Positions 12,101 to 21,401 of a stretch of DNA of 64,000 nucleotides are shown one piece after another. Each line of letters starts with the position of its first letter. Within the stretch, counting starts at the first letter, position 1. Location of the stretch: assembly GCA_033220425.1 (NCBI GenBank), contig CM065653.1, forward strand, positions 310,001 to 374,000. The letters run 5' to 3'. The translations under genes were made by a program, and so were the position numbers. Under the pieces are notes generated by a model, which saw only the letters and a list, made by a program, of their open reading frames with translations, ran no database searches and was not told where the DNA came from. Origin of the DNA: Lepraria neglecta (Eukaryota; Ascomycota; Lecanoromycetes; Lecanorales; Stereocaulaceae).

Positions 12101-12441
12101 CACCCAAAGGTCATGACCGGCACCAGTAAGAAGACGACAGATCTCCAATGCCTTTCCATGTAAGCCTTTGGCAATTCGACGCCGACGGCGAAACATTGGA
12201 CCACTAGGACGACTCTTGAGCACTCGAGTGTGATCTGGTCTGTGTTCCCCCATGTTAGAGGATTGAAGAGGTTCGCAGCATGTGGGCCGAAAATAACGCC
12301 GCAGATAGTTGCCACGGTGGCTTCGCCGATGTATAGTCGCTCTTTCACGAAGAGAGAGACAAGCATGAACAGGCTGGTAAAGCCTCCGATGATAAGGTAG
12401 GCCCAATGCGGCTTGTTGACCGATAGCTGTTCCCACGCCAT
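9148..12441 (-). CDS. NHA1: Plasma-membrane Na+/H+ antiporter, Nha1/Cnh1/Sod2 type
   Basis: A single-exon gene for a 1097-aa alkali-metal cation/proton antiporter (CPA1 fungal branch), which exports Na+ and K+ in exchange for H+ and supports salt tolerance and pH homeostasis. About 12 hydrophobic segments fill residues 1-430. The antiporter hallmarks are present: ATDPVLASSVVGKG (about 140-155) and the ion-binding SAESGCNDG (about 170-180, with the Asp after Asn). The remaining roughly 650 residues form a charged, Ser/Glu/Arg-rich cytosolic tail, as in filamentous-fungal Nha1, where the tail is regulatory. The start MAWEQLSVNKPHWAY matches the family's N-terminus; length is in the usual range. 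The open frame ends with TAG at 9148-9150. Neighbouring kinase lies upstream on the same strand but there is no reason to assume co-transcription. Confidence 0.93.
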   Translation of the reverse strand: MAWEQLSVNKPHWAYLIIGGFTSLFMLVSLFVKERLYIGEATVATICGVIFGPHAANLFNPLTWGNTDQITLECSRVVLVVQCFAVGVELPKAYMERHWRSVVFLLVPVMTFGWLITSLFIWWMIEPLTWLESLACAACVTATDPVLASSVVGKGKFAKRVPRHLRDLLSAESGCNDGMAFPFIYLSFYMIQYRPHTSEVAYHWFCNTVLYECIFGATYGVLIGYIGRHMIKWADRRGLIDRESFLVFYFVLALFCAGTGATLGTDDLLVGFAAGVGFSNDGWFTQKTEESHVSNVIDLLLNLAYFVYLGSIIPWEQYNAPNLGLTPWRLVVIALFVIFFRRIPIMLALKPLIPDIKTWREALFAGHFGPIGVGAIFAAILLRAELETGTTVPLAVIPDDPSSHNYYIVHIVWPLTTFLVVTSILVHGSSIAVFTLGKRINTLTLTMSYTQANEDGPSWMNRLPRIQSTSKSMSKSRDELISEDSSNEKLPEYAAPGTLGPTGVPGNFLRRQKEEDIPIQQPRPTRRRSRWESGMGPGGPISQSAITPQRRTELASPNESVSDTLNEKGSPTSSKESDEPDQLDMEDAQEKREQAEARRGSKYIEEPEVEVYEEGDDLVVEDEEGEVLNTHHVRGESDVQKRQHVLDDEATLRKETSGEHAKGKFHPHEKNEGEELEHTLTAAISHPEQASRKMWKKLGGWDGWKAKDKDKEAAGPSEPKPVEHKRGPAHAYQFGNTIIVEDEDGEVVKKYDLPHQPRRRGLRGGVQDGQGHLDAGAVRQGFRRMSTWAGLGGKDEEGDQGETLGEPSAAEGKAPAKKRKSSIVDPDDDRIRFTVSGTGGRRMSKQDFIQQIQSMDPKARVKAIEESDVPEDVKREVKADAAEQSSQRRPSAKQRAGSKQAPAALSPLDEQEQSDDGMAVVRRASTTQDRPKGPDGLTLITSNEEEIPFHDVSESVQRRAGADETAAQRRRRMALTRADSEDDGTERVPPHTSGPPSLQRNPMYAIGERQRRQEPQGETPAERRRRLAALGEGDEGEGVDSSDSEDDGGVRRPAKGQTPVAEPNISVASRPGIRFADSPAVSVGRVQWGDDVGRKRR

Positions 12442-13810
12442 CTTGTCGTTTTATTGTTGAGAAAGAGTGTCTAGAGACCTGTTGTCAACCTCCTTTTCAC
12501 AGCGTCTCTCCGATTTTTGTATAGATGTATACCTCGTATGTCCTTATCCCCAACCCGTTGTTTTCCCCACTTGTCACCTTTGACGAGAGTCGAAGCATAC
12601 AGTATGTGGTTGCGCCCAGTCGCCGCTCCCAAATCTCTTGAATGTATGCAGTGTAGATGTTAATATGGAAGTGTTTTCTCTTCTTCGTTGGGTGACGTTC
12701 AGTGTGCGTATAATTCTTCACCGCTGGTCAAAGCGTGGAACGGAAAACGTAGGGACAGTCTCGACGGTGTAGGGGTTCGGTGATTTCTCCGGTGTCATCC
12801 AAACGCACTGGAGCGTATGTCTCTCCAGGTTTGGTGTAGCTGCTGATGCCAGATATGGCTGCATTGAGATCCAAGGGCAGTTGCTTCAGTATATAAACAA
12901 GAATAAATGTTGTTGGAGGTGTAAAAATCTAGGCCGAGTAATCTTCTTAATTCTCATGTAGGAGGATTAAGAAGAACCTAAAATTCTTGAGATCGTCCGC
13001 TAAAAAGGTCCGTTGACTTAGTGCCAAGCCCACTAAGATAAGGTTTGGCTTGCGAATTTGCTTCTAGAAGGAAAGAACGACCGGGATCCGGCCTGTAGAT
13101 TGTCTGATTCGCTGCAAAAATACTCATGAAGTAGGCCAAGGTTCTAGAGCAGTGAGAATATCCAAGCCATTAGTCTTGCATGTGACTTTCGAGGCTCGCT
13201 TGGCTGGTGGAGATACGAATAGCCAAGACAGTATGAGACACAGCCTGCGAGGGTTTGAGCAGGGATGACATCTGCGGAGTGGGCCAAAGAACGTCCTCAA
13301 ATGACAACGTGGTTAGAAAGCGGTGGAGTGTGGAGTGGATTAGATAAGATATTTAAGCGCTGGAGTCTGGGAGAATTTTGGTCAAAGGGTTTTGGAGTGC
13401 ATCAGAACACATATGCTTCCTCCAGACATGGTTGAAAGAGGCGGAGTACCGGGGCCTCAATAATTAAATATGTACCGTGGTTTAAAGTACATACAAAAAC
13501 AGCCACAATCAAGCCATTGAGAGGACAGCAATGGGATGAACAATAATGCCCACAAGCCGAGATCGAACCGAATGCGAAAACATCGAAGATGATGCGTCGT
13601 AGACAACTAAAGGCGTTAAGTTGTCTGCTAGTAGATAAATGAAAGGGGTATCCTCGCTCAATAACGCTTCCCAATGGCAGTCCTTGCCATAACGTAGAGT
13701 GCGCTTCCCAAATTGCCAACCCAAACGCCGATTCCCAATGTCCATGAGATTCGTAAAGCATCCATAGCTCGCCCAGAACGCTCACAGTGCACACAACATC
13801 GATGAATGTA
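12442..13810 (-). promoter_or_regulatory. Long upstream region of NHA1 and 3' flank of the kinase gene
   Basis: About 1.37 kb without a convincing gene. It contains a perfect hairpin at 12942-12974 (listed separately). Open frames at 12497-12721 and 13402-13830 lack family features. A long leader or promoter for NHA1 is the simplest reading. Confidence 0.4.
12942..12974. repeat. Short perfect inverted repeat (hairpin)
   Basis: TCTTCTTAAT at 12942-12951 pairs perfectly with ATTAAGAAGA at 12965-12974. The stem can extend inward through TCTC and GAGG with one G-T pair, leaving a loop of about six bases. It lies about 500 bp upstream of the NHA1 start codon. Its role is unknown. Confidence 0.6.
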
Positions 13811-15859
13811 TCACAGCTTCCAGCTCTCATTCAGTTCTTCAAGCATCTCTTGACATCCCTCAAGCCACCGACTCTTCAGCACCTGAGCAATCGTCCAGCG
13901 ACGGTCGCTCTCCATCTCAAGGCACCCAGCTGCAAACTCCAACACTTCCTCTTCATATCCCACCACACCCGCGGCTCTCTCCAGAGCTGCCATGTTCCAC
14001 TCTCCCGCAAGTATCATCATCTGCACTCTTGGCTGGAAGGTATGTTGAAAGGGAAGATCGCCGACAAGGAGAGCATACATCACGACTCCGAATGCCCATA
14101 CGTCGACGACGGGGCTGAGAAAGCCCGCGGGACTCATGATGAGTTCCGGAGAGGCGTATTGTAGGCTGCCTGCTATTGATGTGCTGGTCTCGGATGGGCC
14201 AATGCTTCTTGGGGGTGGCCTGTCGCTTGCTCGTTCGTAGGGATCGGGTGAATTTCGTCTGGTGTCGCTGGTAATAAATTCAGCAAGGCCAAAATCGCAG
14301 AGCAGCAGATTGCCTCCATCTTTAGCGGAATCCGGATCTGATATATCGATCAAGCAGTTCTCAAGCTTGATGTCCCGATGGACGACCCGAACATCTTCGT
14401 GTAGATAGCGAATGGCAGATGCGAGTTGGTAAGCGTACCGCCGCGCTAGGTCTCGACCGATTCCATGCCTGTTCGCTCTGACCACATCGAAGAGCGTCCC
14501 ACCCGTGTTGAGCTTCGTGAAACAGAATGTAGCATAGTCAGTCACGTAGACCTCGATAAGCGGTAGGATGTTGCGGTGGCCGAGACATCGCCAAAGGCCG
14601 ATCTCGTGTTCGAACTCGGCTTGAAATGATTCATTCTCCGATTCATCCTTGCCAGGGACTTGCCTCCTTACAATCTTGACGGCGCGGCAGATTCGTTCAT
14701 CGCCCTCGATAGTGTAGGCCTCTTTGATTGTACTGAAACCTCCAAAGCCAACTTGTTTGCCTATGACGTACTCTCCCACCTCTTGTCCTTCGCTGTCTGG
14801 TTCGACGACGGCTTCTTCTCTGGCGAATCTTGAGAGGAACGAGGTTGCGGGGGACATTGATGAATTTGTAGATCGACGTGAGCTTCTCAAGCTTTGTCCC
14901 ATGACTTGACGCATGCTCGACTTCCGTTCAAATGTGTAGCTTTTTGCCCTGGCAGCAGAAATTTGCCGCCGTGGCTTCGGCCATGCACTCGAATCTTCGA
15001 GAGATATAGGGTATGGGAAGGAGGGGAAGGGCGATCGGGTAGAGAGGGGGGACATTAATATTTCCATGTTGTCGGTGGGGGTTTGTGCCTCGGACACAAC
15101 AGGTGAAGCTGTAGATTCAGATGTCAAAGAGGCGCCTCGCTCAGCCTCGGCCTCTTCTTTTGCGCCTCCAACGCTGTATACAGTAGATGGAAGTAATGGG
15201 TAATGTGGGTGATTTTCGGGTGACCGAGGTGTAGTGTTCTGTTGGTTGTGTCGAGCTGCCGAGTCGAGAAGTTCGCCTGTCACCTTGTCGTAATTTACCA
15301 GGTGTGCTTCGCTGTGAGATCTTAACAAAGGTGACCCTCGTGGATGCCTAGCCAAATCCTGCAAGATCGAGCGACTCCGAGCTCTCGTGTCAATGGCCAG
15401 CTTTGGCAATGGTTCTTCCAAAGGACGACGATGACCTGAATCTAGTGTAACTTGTGGGTGAAAGCTGATTGATGTCCGTCGATTCCTCATAAACTGTTCG
15501 AGAGGAGAAGCCTCCTGATAACTCGAGTCAGGCTCTCCGCTCTTATCTTCTGACCGCTGTGAACCGCCCACAACCGAAGCTGGTGGCACATCGATTGGCT
15601 GAGTCCGTGCATGACCCACGTCTTGGGCAGGGTCAAGCCATTGCAGATCCGTATCTGACGCTCTGCTTGAGAGCTGAGATACCCTGAGACAGTCGAATGG
15701 CCCGGTCACCTCCGAGCCCGTTTCCTGAGGCCGTGTTCTCGAGCCATTTGTGACGTTATCGACGCCGGGAGGGGTTTCGGTGGGCGGAGCGAATGTGGGG
15801 GATAAGTCGTCACAGAAAGGTGTCAGCCTTTCAACTCCAGCCTGCAACTCATAGGCCAT
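13811..15859 (-). CDS. Serine/threonine protein kinase with long disordered N-terminus
   Basis: Predicted 682-aa intronless protein. Residues 1-355 are Ser/Pro/Thr-rich and probably disordered. Residues 360-665 form a complete protein kinase domain: glycine loop IGKQVGFGGFST, Lys in CRAVKIVRR, helix-C Glu in FEHEIGLW, catalytic VVHRDIKLEN, LLCDFGLAEF, and YASPELI before the substrate-binding lobe, then DVWAFGVVMYALL. All catalytic residues are present, so it should be active. A roughly 30-residue insert (RRNSPDPYERASDRPPPRS region) sits in the activation segment between DFG and APE. I cannot assign a subfamily with confidence; a CAMK-like fungal kinase is possible. The first Met (15859) gives a plausible start, and no upstream in-frame extension is evident. 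Confidence 0.85.
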   Translation of the reverse strand: MAYELQAGVERLTPFCDDLSPTFAPPTETPPGVDNVTNGSRTRPQETGSEVTGPFDCLRVSQLSSRASDTDLQWLDPAQDVGHARTQPIDVPPASVVGGSQRSEDKSGEPDSSYQEASPLEQFMRNRRTSISFHPQVTLDSGHRRPLEEPLPKLAIDTRARSRSILQDLARHPRGSPLLRSHSEAHLVNYDKVTGELLDSAARHNQQNTTPRSPENHPHYPLLPSTVYSVGGAKEEAEAERGASLTSESTASPVVSEAQTPTDNMEILMSPLSTRSPFPSFPYPISLEDSSAWPKPRRQISAARAKSYTFERKSSMRQVMGQSLRSSRRSTNSSMSPATSFLSRFAREEAVVEPDSEGQEVGEYVIGKQVGFGGFSTIKEAYTIEGDERICRAVKIVRRQVPGKDESENESFQAEFEHEIGLWRCLGHRNILPLIEVYVTDYATFCFTKLNTGGTLFDVVRANRHGIGRDLARRYAYQLASAIRYLHEDVRVVHRDIKLENCLIDISDPDSAKDGGNLLLCDFGLAEFITSDTRRNSPDPYERASDRPPPRSIGPSETSTSIAGSLQYASPELIMSPAGFLSPVVDVWAFGVVMYALLVGDLPFQHTFQPRVQMMILAGEWNMAALERAAGVVGYEEEVLEFAAGCLEMESDRRWTIAQVLKSRWLEGCQEMLEELNESWKL

Positions 15860-16452
15860 ACCCCGTGGGGACTTCAGCTATCTTGCCCACCCTGTGTAGG
15901 GGCGCGAGGCTAGTTTGTACGTGCAGCCGCAGGACTCTGGCGCTCCAGTCGCAGTCGACAGTATATGGAGAACGCCTTAGCATATATTTGGCCGGTGCTT
16001 TTGAGGGGCTGCGCGTTACCGACTCTGGGAGACAAGGTGTCTCTAATGTATATTGAGATGTTCCGAAGCGCCCCGTTGATGCGCTCGGTGTTGCAGAGGA
16101 TTTGCGGGTGGGAGTGGGCCGTGTATAAGTGCTGAGGAATCGTCGCTTTACGTTCGTGGCTTCGATTGCGACGAGCTACTCGGCAAGATGGGTGTACAAT
16201 GGTTTGGTCGCTGCGAGGTTGTTGACAAGGAGCTGACAAAGTGGAGGGAAGAGTGGAGGTTTGGGAGAGCCCTTTGTTGTTAGCGTCGAAATTACTAGCT
16301 GCACAGCCATGACGCCCAGAAAGTCCGATTTGGCGTCTCCCGGCCGTATTTCTTGCATATTTAGCGTCTCTTAGGTAAAACCGAACATAAGATTAATTAC
16401 ATCCACAAAGTCATGATAGCGGCATAATGGTAACATGCTCAGCAATTAGCAA
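15860..16452. promoter_or_regulatory. Upstream region of the kinase gene
   Basis: No gene recognised. This is the junction between the conserved left block and the accessory block. Short open frames on both strands have no family signature. Confidence 0.3.
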
Positions 16453-16764
16453 TTGAGTGTGTCCATGCTTGACCTGCCATTGCCGCCTCAATCCCAGTCT
16501 CGGCTATACGCCATATATGTAATTGAAGAATTGGAGAAGAGGATTACCGATTGCGACGACCACGGAGATGACTACTGGGACAGATTCGCGTATGCGACTC
16601 TCAATTACAGCATATTGCAACACGTTTTCGCACTGAAACGCACTCGAGGAACGGCTTGTCTTCTCTGCGTTTGGGATTTTGCACCTTACACACAGGATGA
16701 AACTCCTCCAGGCCAAAACATTTCCAGGATGAAACTTATTCAGGTTGCATCTCATGGATCATGA
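16453..16764 (+). CDS. Possible small hypothetical protein (103 aa)
   Basis: An open frame starting MSVSMLDLPLPP with an internal acidic and aromatic stretch (EELEKRITDCDDHGDDYWDRF). It has no signal peptide and no recognised domain. It could be a short gene, an exon of something larger, or chance. No introns are needed to read it. I call it only because the composition is protein-like; evidence is weak. Confidence 0.2.
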   Translation: MSVSMLDLPLPPQSQSRLYAIYVIEELEKRITDCDDHGDDYWDRFAYATLNYSILQHVFALKRTRGTACLLCVWDFAPYTQDETPPGQNISRMKLIQVASHGS

Positions 16765-16995
16765 AGCCCACCATAGTGAAGCTTGCACGAAGTGTTCGAT
16801 CCTACAAATGTCATTGGCATGCTGGCTGCGCAAAGAAAAAATGGAATGCTTCGGCTTAACCATCTATTCGTGTCTACTTGCGTCAATGTAGCTGAAACGG
16901 GGGAGACACGCACCTACCTGTCAGTTTCAGGGGCTTATGAACGACCCAGTGCCCACAGGTCTGGACTACTGGGTGGTTCAATGCTCTGTATAGCC

Positions 16996-17088
16996 TCATT
17001 GGCCATGTTGCAAGCTGCCGTTGGAGACCCGAGGCTCAACAACATCGTTCGGAGTTTTCCCGTTTGTCGTTTGCACTACTGGCCGCGG

Positions 17089-17122
<34 letters not shown>

Positions 17123-17683
17123 GCCTTGTCCAGGTTCTCCACCAGTTGTCCAAGTCTATTCATCTTACGCTCCAGAAGTTCAAGCTGATCCAGCACCCAT
17201 TGGCATTTCTGGCCCATGATGTGGATCCAGCTTTTGGGTTCAGAGGCAGATGCTATCTACTTCTCAAGCCATGAGTCGACTTCTCGTCCTCTAATAGCCA
17301 GCTGCACTTCTGCTCGTTTTCCGGCTGCAGTCACATCTTCCGGGGTATTCTGGACAGCTCTCACATATTCTTCTGGAATCTTGAAAGACCTGGCGGGCAC
17401 TGATGTTGTGCCACCTGGGTACCGAGACGTTGCTGTCAGCGTTGCTCACCGCCAGGGAGGATTTGACGAGACTCTTACCGCTCTGAGATTCCACGGATGC
17501 TGGCATCCCTAAAGGCAAATTTGACATTGTTCTTCTTTCTGCTGATGCAGTTGTCCCTTCTACCACTTTGTAATAACTCAGAAGGCTTACTCTCTCAGCG
17601 TTGACCTGGGCTTTTAAATAACGTCTACGATATCGCAGAGGCGTTACGAGTGGCTCGTGAATGGCACATGGTATTTGCCTCAA
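16996..17683 (-). pseudogene. Small two-exon gene with an in-frame amber codon
   Basis: Reading the minus strand, an exon containing MSNLPLGMPASVESQS ends at 17479. A GTAAGA...CCCAG intron follows (17478-17415), and exon 2 continues ...VPARSFKIPEEYVRAVQN... to DSWLEK and a TAG at 17257-17259. From Met at 17527 this is 68 aa; the frame is also open upstream to a Met at 17683. After the TAG the same frame stays open for a further 86 codons, with a helical, probably coiled-coil segment (LDQLELLERKMNRL) and an (AR)n tract encoded by a hexanucleotide repeat. That suggests one longer protein interrupted by a nonsense codon, although a genuine short protein is also possible. No family recognised. 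Confidence 0.45.
17091..17122. repeat. Hexanucleotide microsatellite (GTGCTC)n
   Basis: About five uninterrupted copies. On the minus strand it encodes alternating Ala-Arg in the open frame described above. Confidence 0.85.
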
Positions 17684-18046
17684 AGCTCCCGAATTCTACG
17701 ACTTCTGTTGGCTCATCCAAAGTGGACAAACGAGCTACTCATAGCAAACAGATTGCTAGGCTTGGACATCTCGCAACGAAAGCTTCGTTCGACGTTTCCT
17801 TAGTTCTCGATCTATTACCTTAGGGAAATACGATCAAGTTCCCAAAAGTCAGCTAGAGACACTGCATCTTGAAAGGCAAATTTCATGATTACTGCGTATT
17901 CCGCGGATTCCTCCCGCTGCTACCTTTGTTGGGAGCTATCGTTTACTTTAGCTACTTCTTAGGCAATTATACCACTCAGTGTCCATGCTGAGTGCTTTCT
18001 ACATGTACGAGACAAAATATGAAACCTAAGCATTCCATAATTCGCT
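17684..18046. other. Intergenic stretch, nothing recognised
   Basis: About 360 bp between the amber-interrupted gene and the transposon-like remnant. No gene, RNA or repeat was identified. Confidence 0.3.
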
Positions 18047-18471
18047 CCCTGCGCTTGCGTCCTGCGTATCCCATCGACGGCCGCGCACCTCATTTCAGGG
18101 GTTGCCGAGGCGCATCTGCACCACCAAAATTTCGACTCTTTCGAGCTTCATAAGCACCAAAAAGCTTCTAAGTAGCCACCATGCCCCGCAATCGTATCTC
18201 TAAGGGTTGGGAAGGCTGCACCGAAGCGGAAGGCTGCACCGAAGCGGAAGCCTTTGCAAGAGTTATCTACAAATACGGTGCTGCAGGGTAAATTGGCTGG
18301 GAGGCGGAAGGAGAGGCCACCAAGGTCTCGGTGGGGGTGTGAGCTTTGCCACATCTCTTTATGTAACCATAAGAGGTGTTCAAATGAGCACTTAAATACA
18401 ATTGGTTGATAATTCTATTGAGGTTTTGGTTTGGCCGTCGATGGGATACGCAAGGGGTGTGTCCCGTAGGG
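18047..18471 (+). mobile_element. piggyBac-like DNA transposon remnant with terminal inverted repeats
   Basis: The left end (18047-18082) and right end (18433-18471, reversed) both begin CCCT(G/A)CG and share a perfect 20-bp inverted match (18063-18082 against 18433-18452). A CCCT start is typical of piggyBac-type termini. Between them, one plus-strand frame gives a basic tail, then PPRSRWGCELCHISLC and NHKRCSNEH before a stop near 18405. This resembles the Cys-rich zinc-binding C-terminus of piggyBac-like transposases; the catalytic part is missing. No TTAA target duplication is visible at the chosen ends, so the edges may be eroded or misplaced. I interpret it as an internally deleted, non-autonomous copy. 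Confidence 0.5.
18204..18250. repeat. Short tandem duplication, 18-bp unit
   Basis: An 18-bp unit (GAAGGCTGCACCGAAGCG) is present twice in a row, with a third partial copy. It lies in the transposase-tail remnant and encodes a repeated Lys-Ala-Ala-Pro-Lys-Arg motif. Confidence 0.7.
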
Positions 18472-18519
18472 CGACATCTTCAGATATGGTTCTCAGCATT
18501 CCTCATCACAAATTCACCC

Positions 18520-19393
18520 ATGGCAAGCCCAACGATCCATCGCAATAAGACCAGTTTCCTATCTCTACCACGAGAAATCAGAGATGAAATCTGCAACGAC
18601 GACCCCATCTACTTCGACTCCACCAATAGGTTCATGCCCGCTGAAAAAACGGTTCAAGAGGGTATCATTCTTATGATCTCTCGGTCTTCGCATCGATTCA
18701 TAGCACGCGAAGCACGAGAAACTTTCTATCAACAGAACTCTTTCACACTCAAGTCCTCCTCTACTCGACTCGGAGCCGTTCAAGCACCTTGAAGAAGGGG
18801 GAATTCGACCCAAAAGAATGGATCAGACATCTTGCCGTCTACCTCGACAGTGAAAAGGTCAACCCTCAATGCCATCCCCAGAACGATCCAAACAGCCACC
18901 TCCGGAGCATACTTGGCTGCACAGATCATCGCGAGGTAAAGGTTGGTATACGCGGTCCACACCAAGCTACCGATGCCTTTAGCAAGAAAGTAATAAAAAT
19001 CGGCGGAAGCCTGCCTCCAGCTCAAAATGAAGCTCGGATCTGGTTTTAGTGTCCATATTAATGGTGAAGACAGCGGAGACCATGATACCGCCACTTTCAA
19101 CCATGTCAAAGCAGATATAAACTGCTTGTGGTCGCCAACTCCCTTAGATAACATCCATCGAGCTATGCTTTTGAAGTCGGATGGAACGCCGTGGGGCCAC
19201 GCTGTGGGGTCACGCCTTCATGCGTCTTGCTAGAGTAACGCTCATCCCCCTGGTCGAAGGTGCAGACAAAAACTTTCGCAATGTAGTGTTCGCGCAGATC
19301 AAGGGCGTCTATCTGATGGAGAGAAAAAAGTATCCCCTATACCGGGACTCAGACCTGATGCTGAAGGAGCGTGTCCTTGGCGGACAAGATTAG
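18520..19393 (+). pseudogene. 2EXR/F-box-like family member, copy 1 (decayed)
   Basis: Starts MASPTIHRNKTSFLSLPREIRDEI, the LPxEIRxxI motif of fungal 2EXR/F-box-like proteins, and continues to RETFYQQNSF. After about 90 codons the frame stops; homology to the copies at 20010 and 21402 resumes in another frame (DPKEWIRHLAVYLD near 18805) and again in a third (MKLGSGFSVHINGED from 19027). At least two frame changes separate the matching blocks and no good intron consensus explains them, so I call it a pseudogene. Family function is unknown; such proteins may act as substrate adaptors. Confidence 0.55.
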
Positions 19394-20009
19394 TGATAGA
19401 ATTATGTCCTACACGTTAGTTGCCATGCTCAATTGGCGAGAGCATGTGGCGACTCGGCATCATTGCTACCACAAGCAAACCCCCACTCAAGTTTCACAAG
19501 GAGAGTGCCTTGTGCAGCTACTCCCAATTTCCATTTGGGCAGATCAGGAGTTTCTATCAAGCGTAAAGGAAGTTCCACATCCATTACCAACTGCCAAGTT
19601 CTTGTTTTTGACGGACAATGGTCATGATCTTTGAACTTGTCTTTAAACCATCAGACAGCAATACTGATACTGCAACTTTTGCCACTGAAGTTTCAGATGA
19701 GAACCGTGCTTCCAGTTGCTAAGTCATAAGCTGTGACATGGCTGCCAGACAATAGTCTGAGTATTACTTGTTGCCGAATAATGTCTAATAACTTGACGCT
19801 ACTCTCCGGTCTATTTGCACTAAACGGGCATCTTGTGAAACCCATCTACGTCATCTAGTTTCCTGGAACAATGAAGCTTGTCACTCATTTCAAACCCTTC
19901 GCGATCACCACAAGTCAGCTACACCTGATATCTGAAGCGTTGCTCCTTCAACAACCTCGCCACCAGAGTGCTCATTCTTTTACACGAAGCTTAGCTCGAA
20001 TCTGCAAAC
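19394..20009. other. Spacer between 2EXR-like copies 1 and 2
   Basis: About 600 bp with no recognised gene. It is presumably decayed flanking DNA and the upstream region of copy 2. Confidence 0.3.
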
Positions 20010-20870
20010 ATGGAAGTTAATCCAACCAGCGAGCTCGACATCCGCTCCTTACCAGGCGAAATCCGTAACCGCAAGTACTATCACCTCGTCGTTTCCCCCG
20101 AGCCACTTGGCTTCGAACAAATCGACGACCTCTATCGACCGAAATAGGCGAAACTCAGAAAAGCTTTTAAAAAGAGACGCCATCAGGGCATGAAATGGTC
20201 AGGCACCAGCTTCATAAAATTCAGACCACAAACAAAATCACTGGACCAGCTTCCTCTCGAACTCCAACGTCTACTTTACTCCTCTGACTCACCTATGATT
20301 GCTGAAGTATGGGACGTGTTCAACTGGCACACTACGTTCAAGCTCAGGGGTTATATCCAGCTACAGCACGAGACGCTGGAAAGCTTCGGTCTATATCAGT
20401 TTAGCCCCACCGACGAGTTCAGACCGACAGCGTGGATCAGAAAGGTGATCGTGAATCTCGACACGACATTCAGTGTTGGGGACGGCTATCCTACCTTTCT
20501 CCGCAGGCTGCTCTCTTGTCCCAGTCTTCGCACCATCCAAATTGACCTTGGAGTTGATGCCGACCAGTATTACGGACCTATGAACGACAGCCACCTTCAC
20601 AAGATTGCAAAAACATTTATCACAATGGCGAAAGCGTATACGGAGCTCCAGATCAAGTTTGGCCGCAACCTGAAGCTTGGAATCGTGGGACAGGCTGTGA
20701 GAGGCAGGGTCATTGTACCGAGAATGGACTTGAGTTGGCTGTTTCCACCCATGGACGGGGCCACAAACCTCTATGAGCCGCCCGACCAGTACCTTCAAGA
20801 AATCGTTGGCTTCAAAATTGGCTACCCTGTCTATACTCAAAGGGGAGTGCAAGAGCCGGAACAGAAATGA
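20010..20870 (+). pseudogene. 2EXR/F-box-like family member, copy 2 (one in-frame TAG)
   Basis: A single frame runs from MEVNPTSELDIRSLPGEIRNRKYYH to the stop at 20868-20870 with only one interruption, TAG at 20145-20147 after DDLYRPK. Downstream the protein aligns along its length with the intact copy at 21402: LPLELQRLLYSSDSP, AEVWDVFNWHTTF, WIRKVIVNLD, LLSCPSL. The amber codon cannot be removed by an obvious GT-AG intron. It may be a recent nonsense mutation, read-through or a short downstream-initiated protein (Met at 20190, 226 aa). Confidence 0.6.
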
Positions 20871-21401
20871 GGACAATAATGTCAGCCTGGTTCTGATGAT
20901 GGTGTAAGCCTAGCAATTGGAGGAAGCGATAAGGGGGTCAAGTGCTGAGGCTACATTGGAACCAGTTGATATGAAGGCGAAGTTGAATATGAAGCTAACT
21001 TTAAGGCAATGGATATCGAAGAATAGCCTGAGCGGGCTGAGCTCGCTGCTCAAGGAGCATCCATAGGCAGCAGAACGTCTTGATGTTTTGCATAGATAGG
21101 GTGTTGTGTACTACAATGGTTGAGCGTGAGCCGAGGGTTGACACATTTCTTGACACTCAGAGGTGGCAAGTTTAGGGTTCATGATCAGTAGCCTCGTAGG
21201 ACGTAGACCCCTCCATAAACAATCCCACCTGCTATCAAATCCAACATACCTTTCATCAGTCTAATAACACTCTTCAGACAGCCTTCTGCCCATCCTGGAT
21301 AACCATGACCAGCCACTTTCAAAAGCAACATCATCACAACGCTTAATCCACAGCACCAAGCCTAAGTTCAATATCAGTCGCTAAAAAGCCAGCAAAAAAG
21401 C
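20871..21401. other. Spacer between 2EXR-like copies 2 and 3
   Basis: About 530 bp without a recognised gene; probably the 3' flank of copy 2 and the promoter of copy 3. Confidence 0.3.

Noticed and set aside
13402-13830. 142-codon minus-strand open frame beyond the kinase
   Set aside because: Composition and hydrophobic pieces do not resemble a domain, and a second frame is open over the same bases; better explained as chance in the 3' flank.
18780-19154. 124-codon minus-strand open frame with hydrophobic stretches
   Set aside because: It lies antisense to the decayed 2EXR-like copy 1, whose motifs on the plus strand are convincing.
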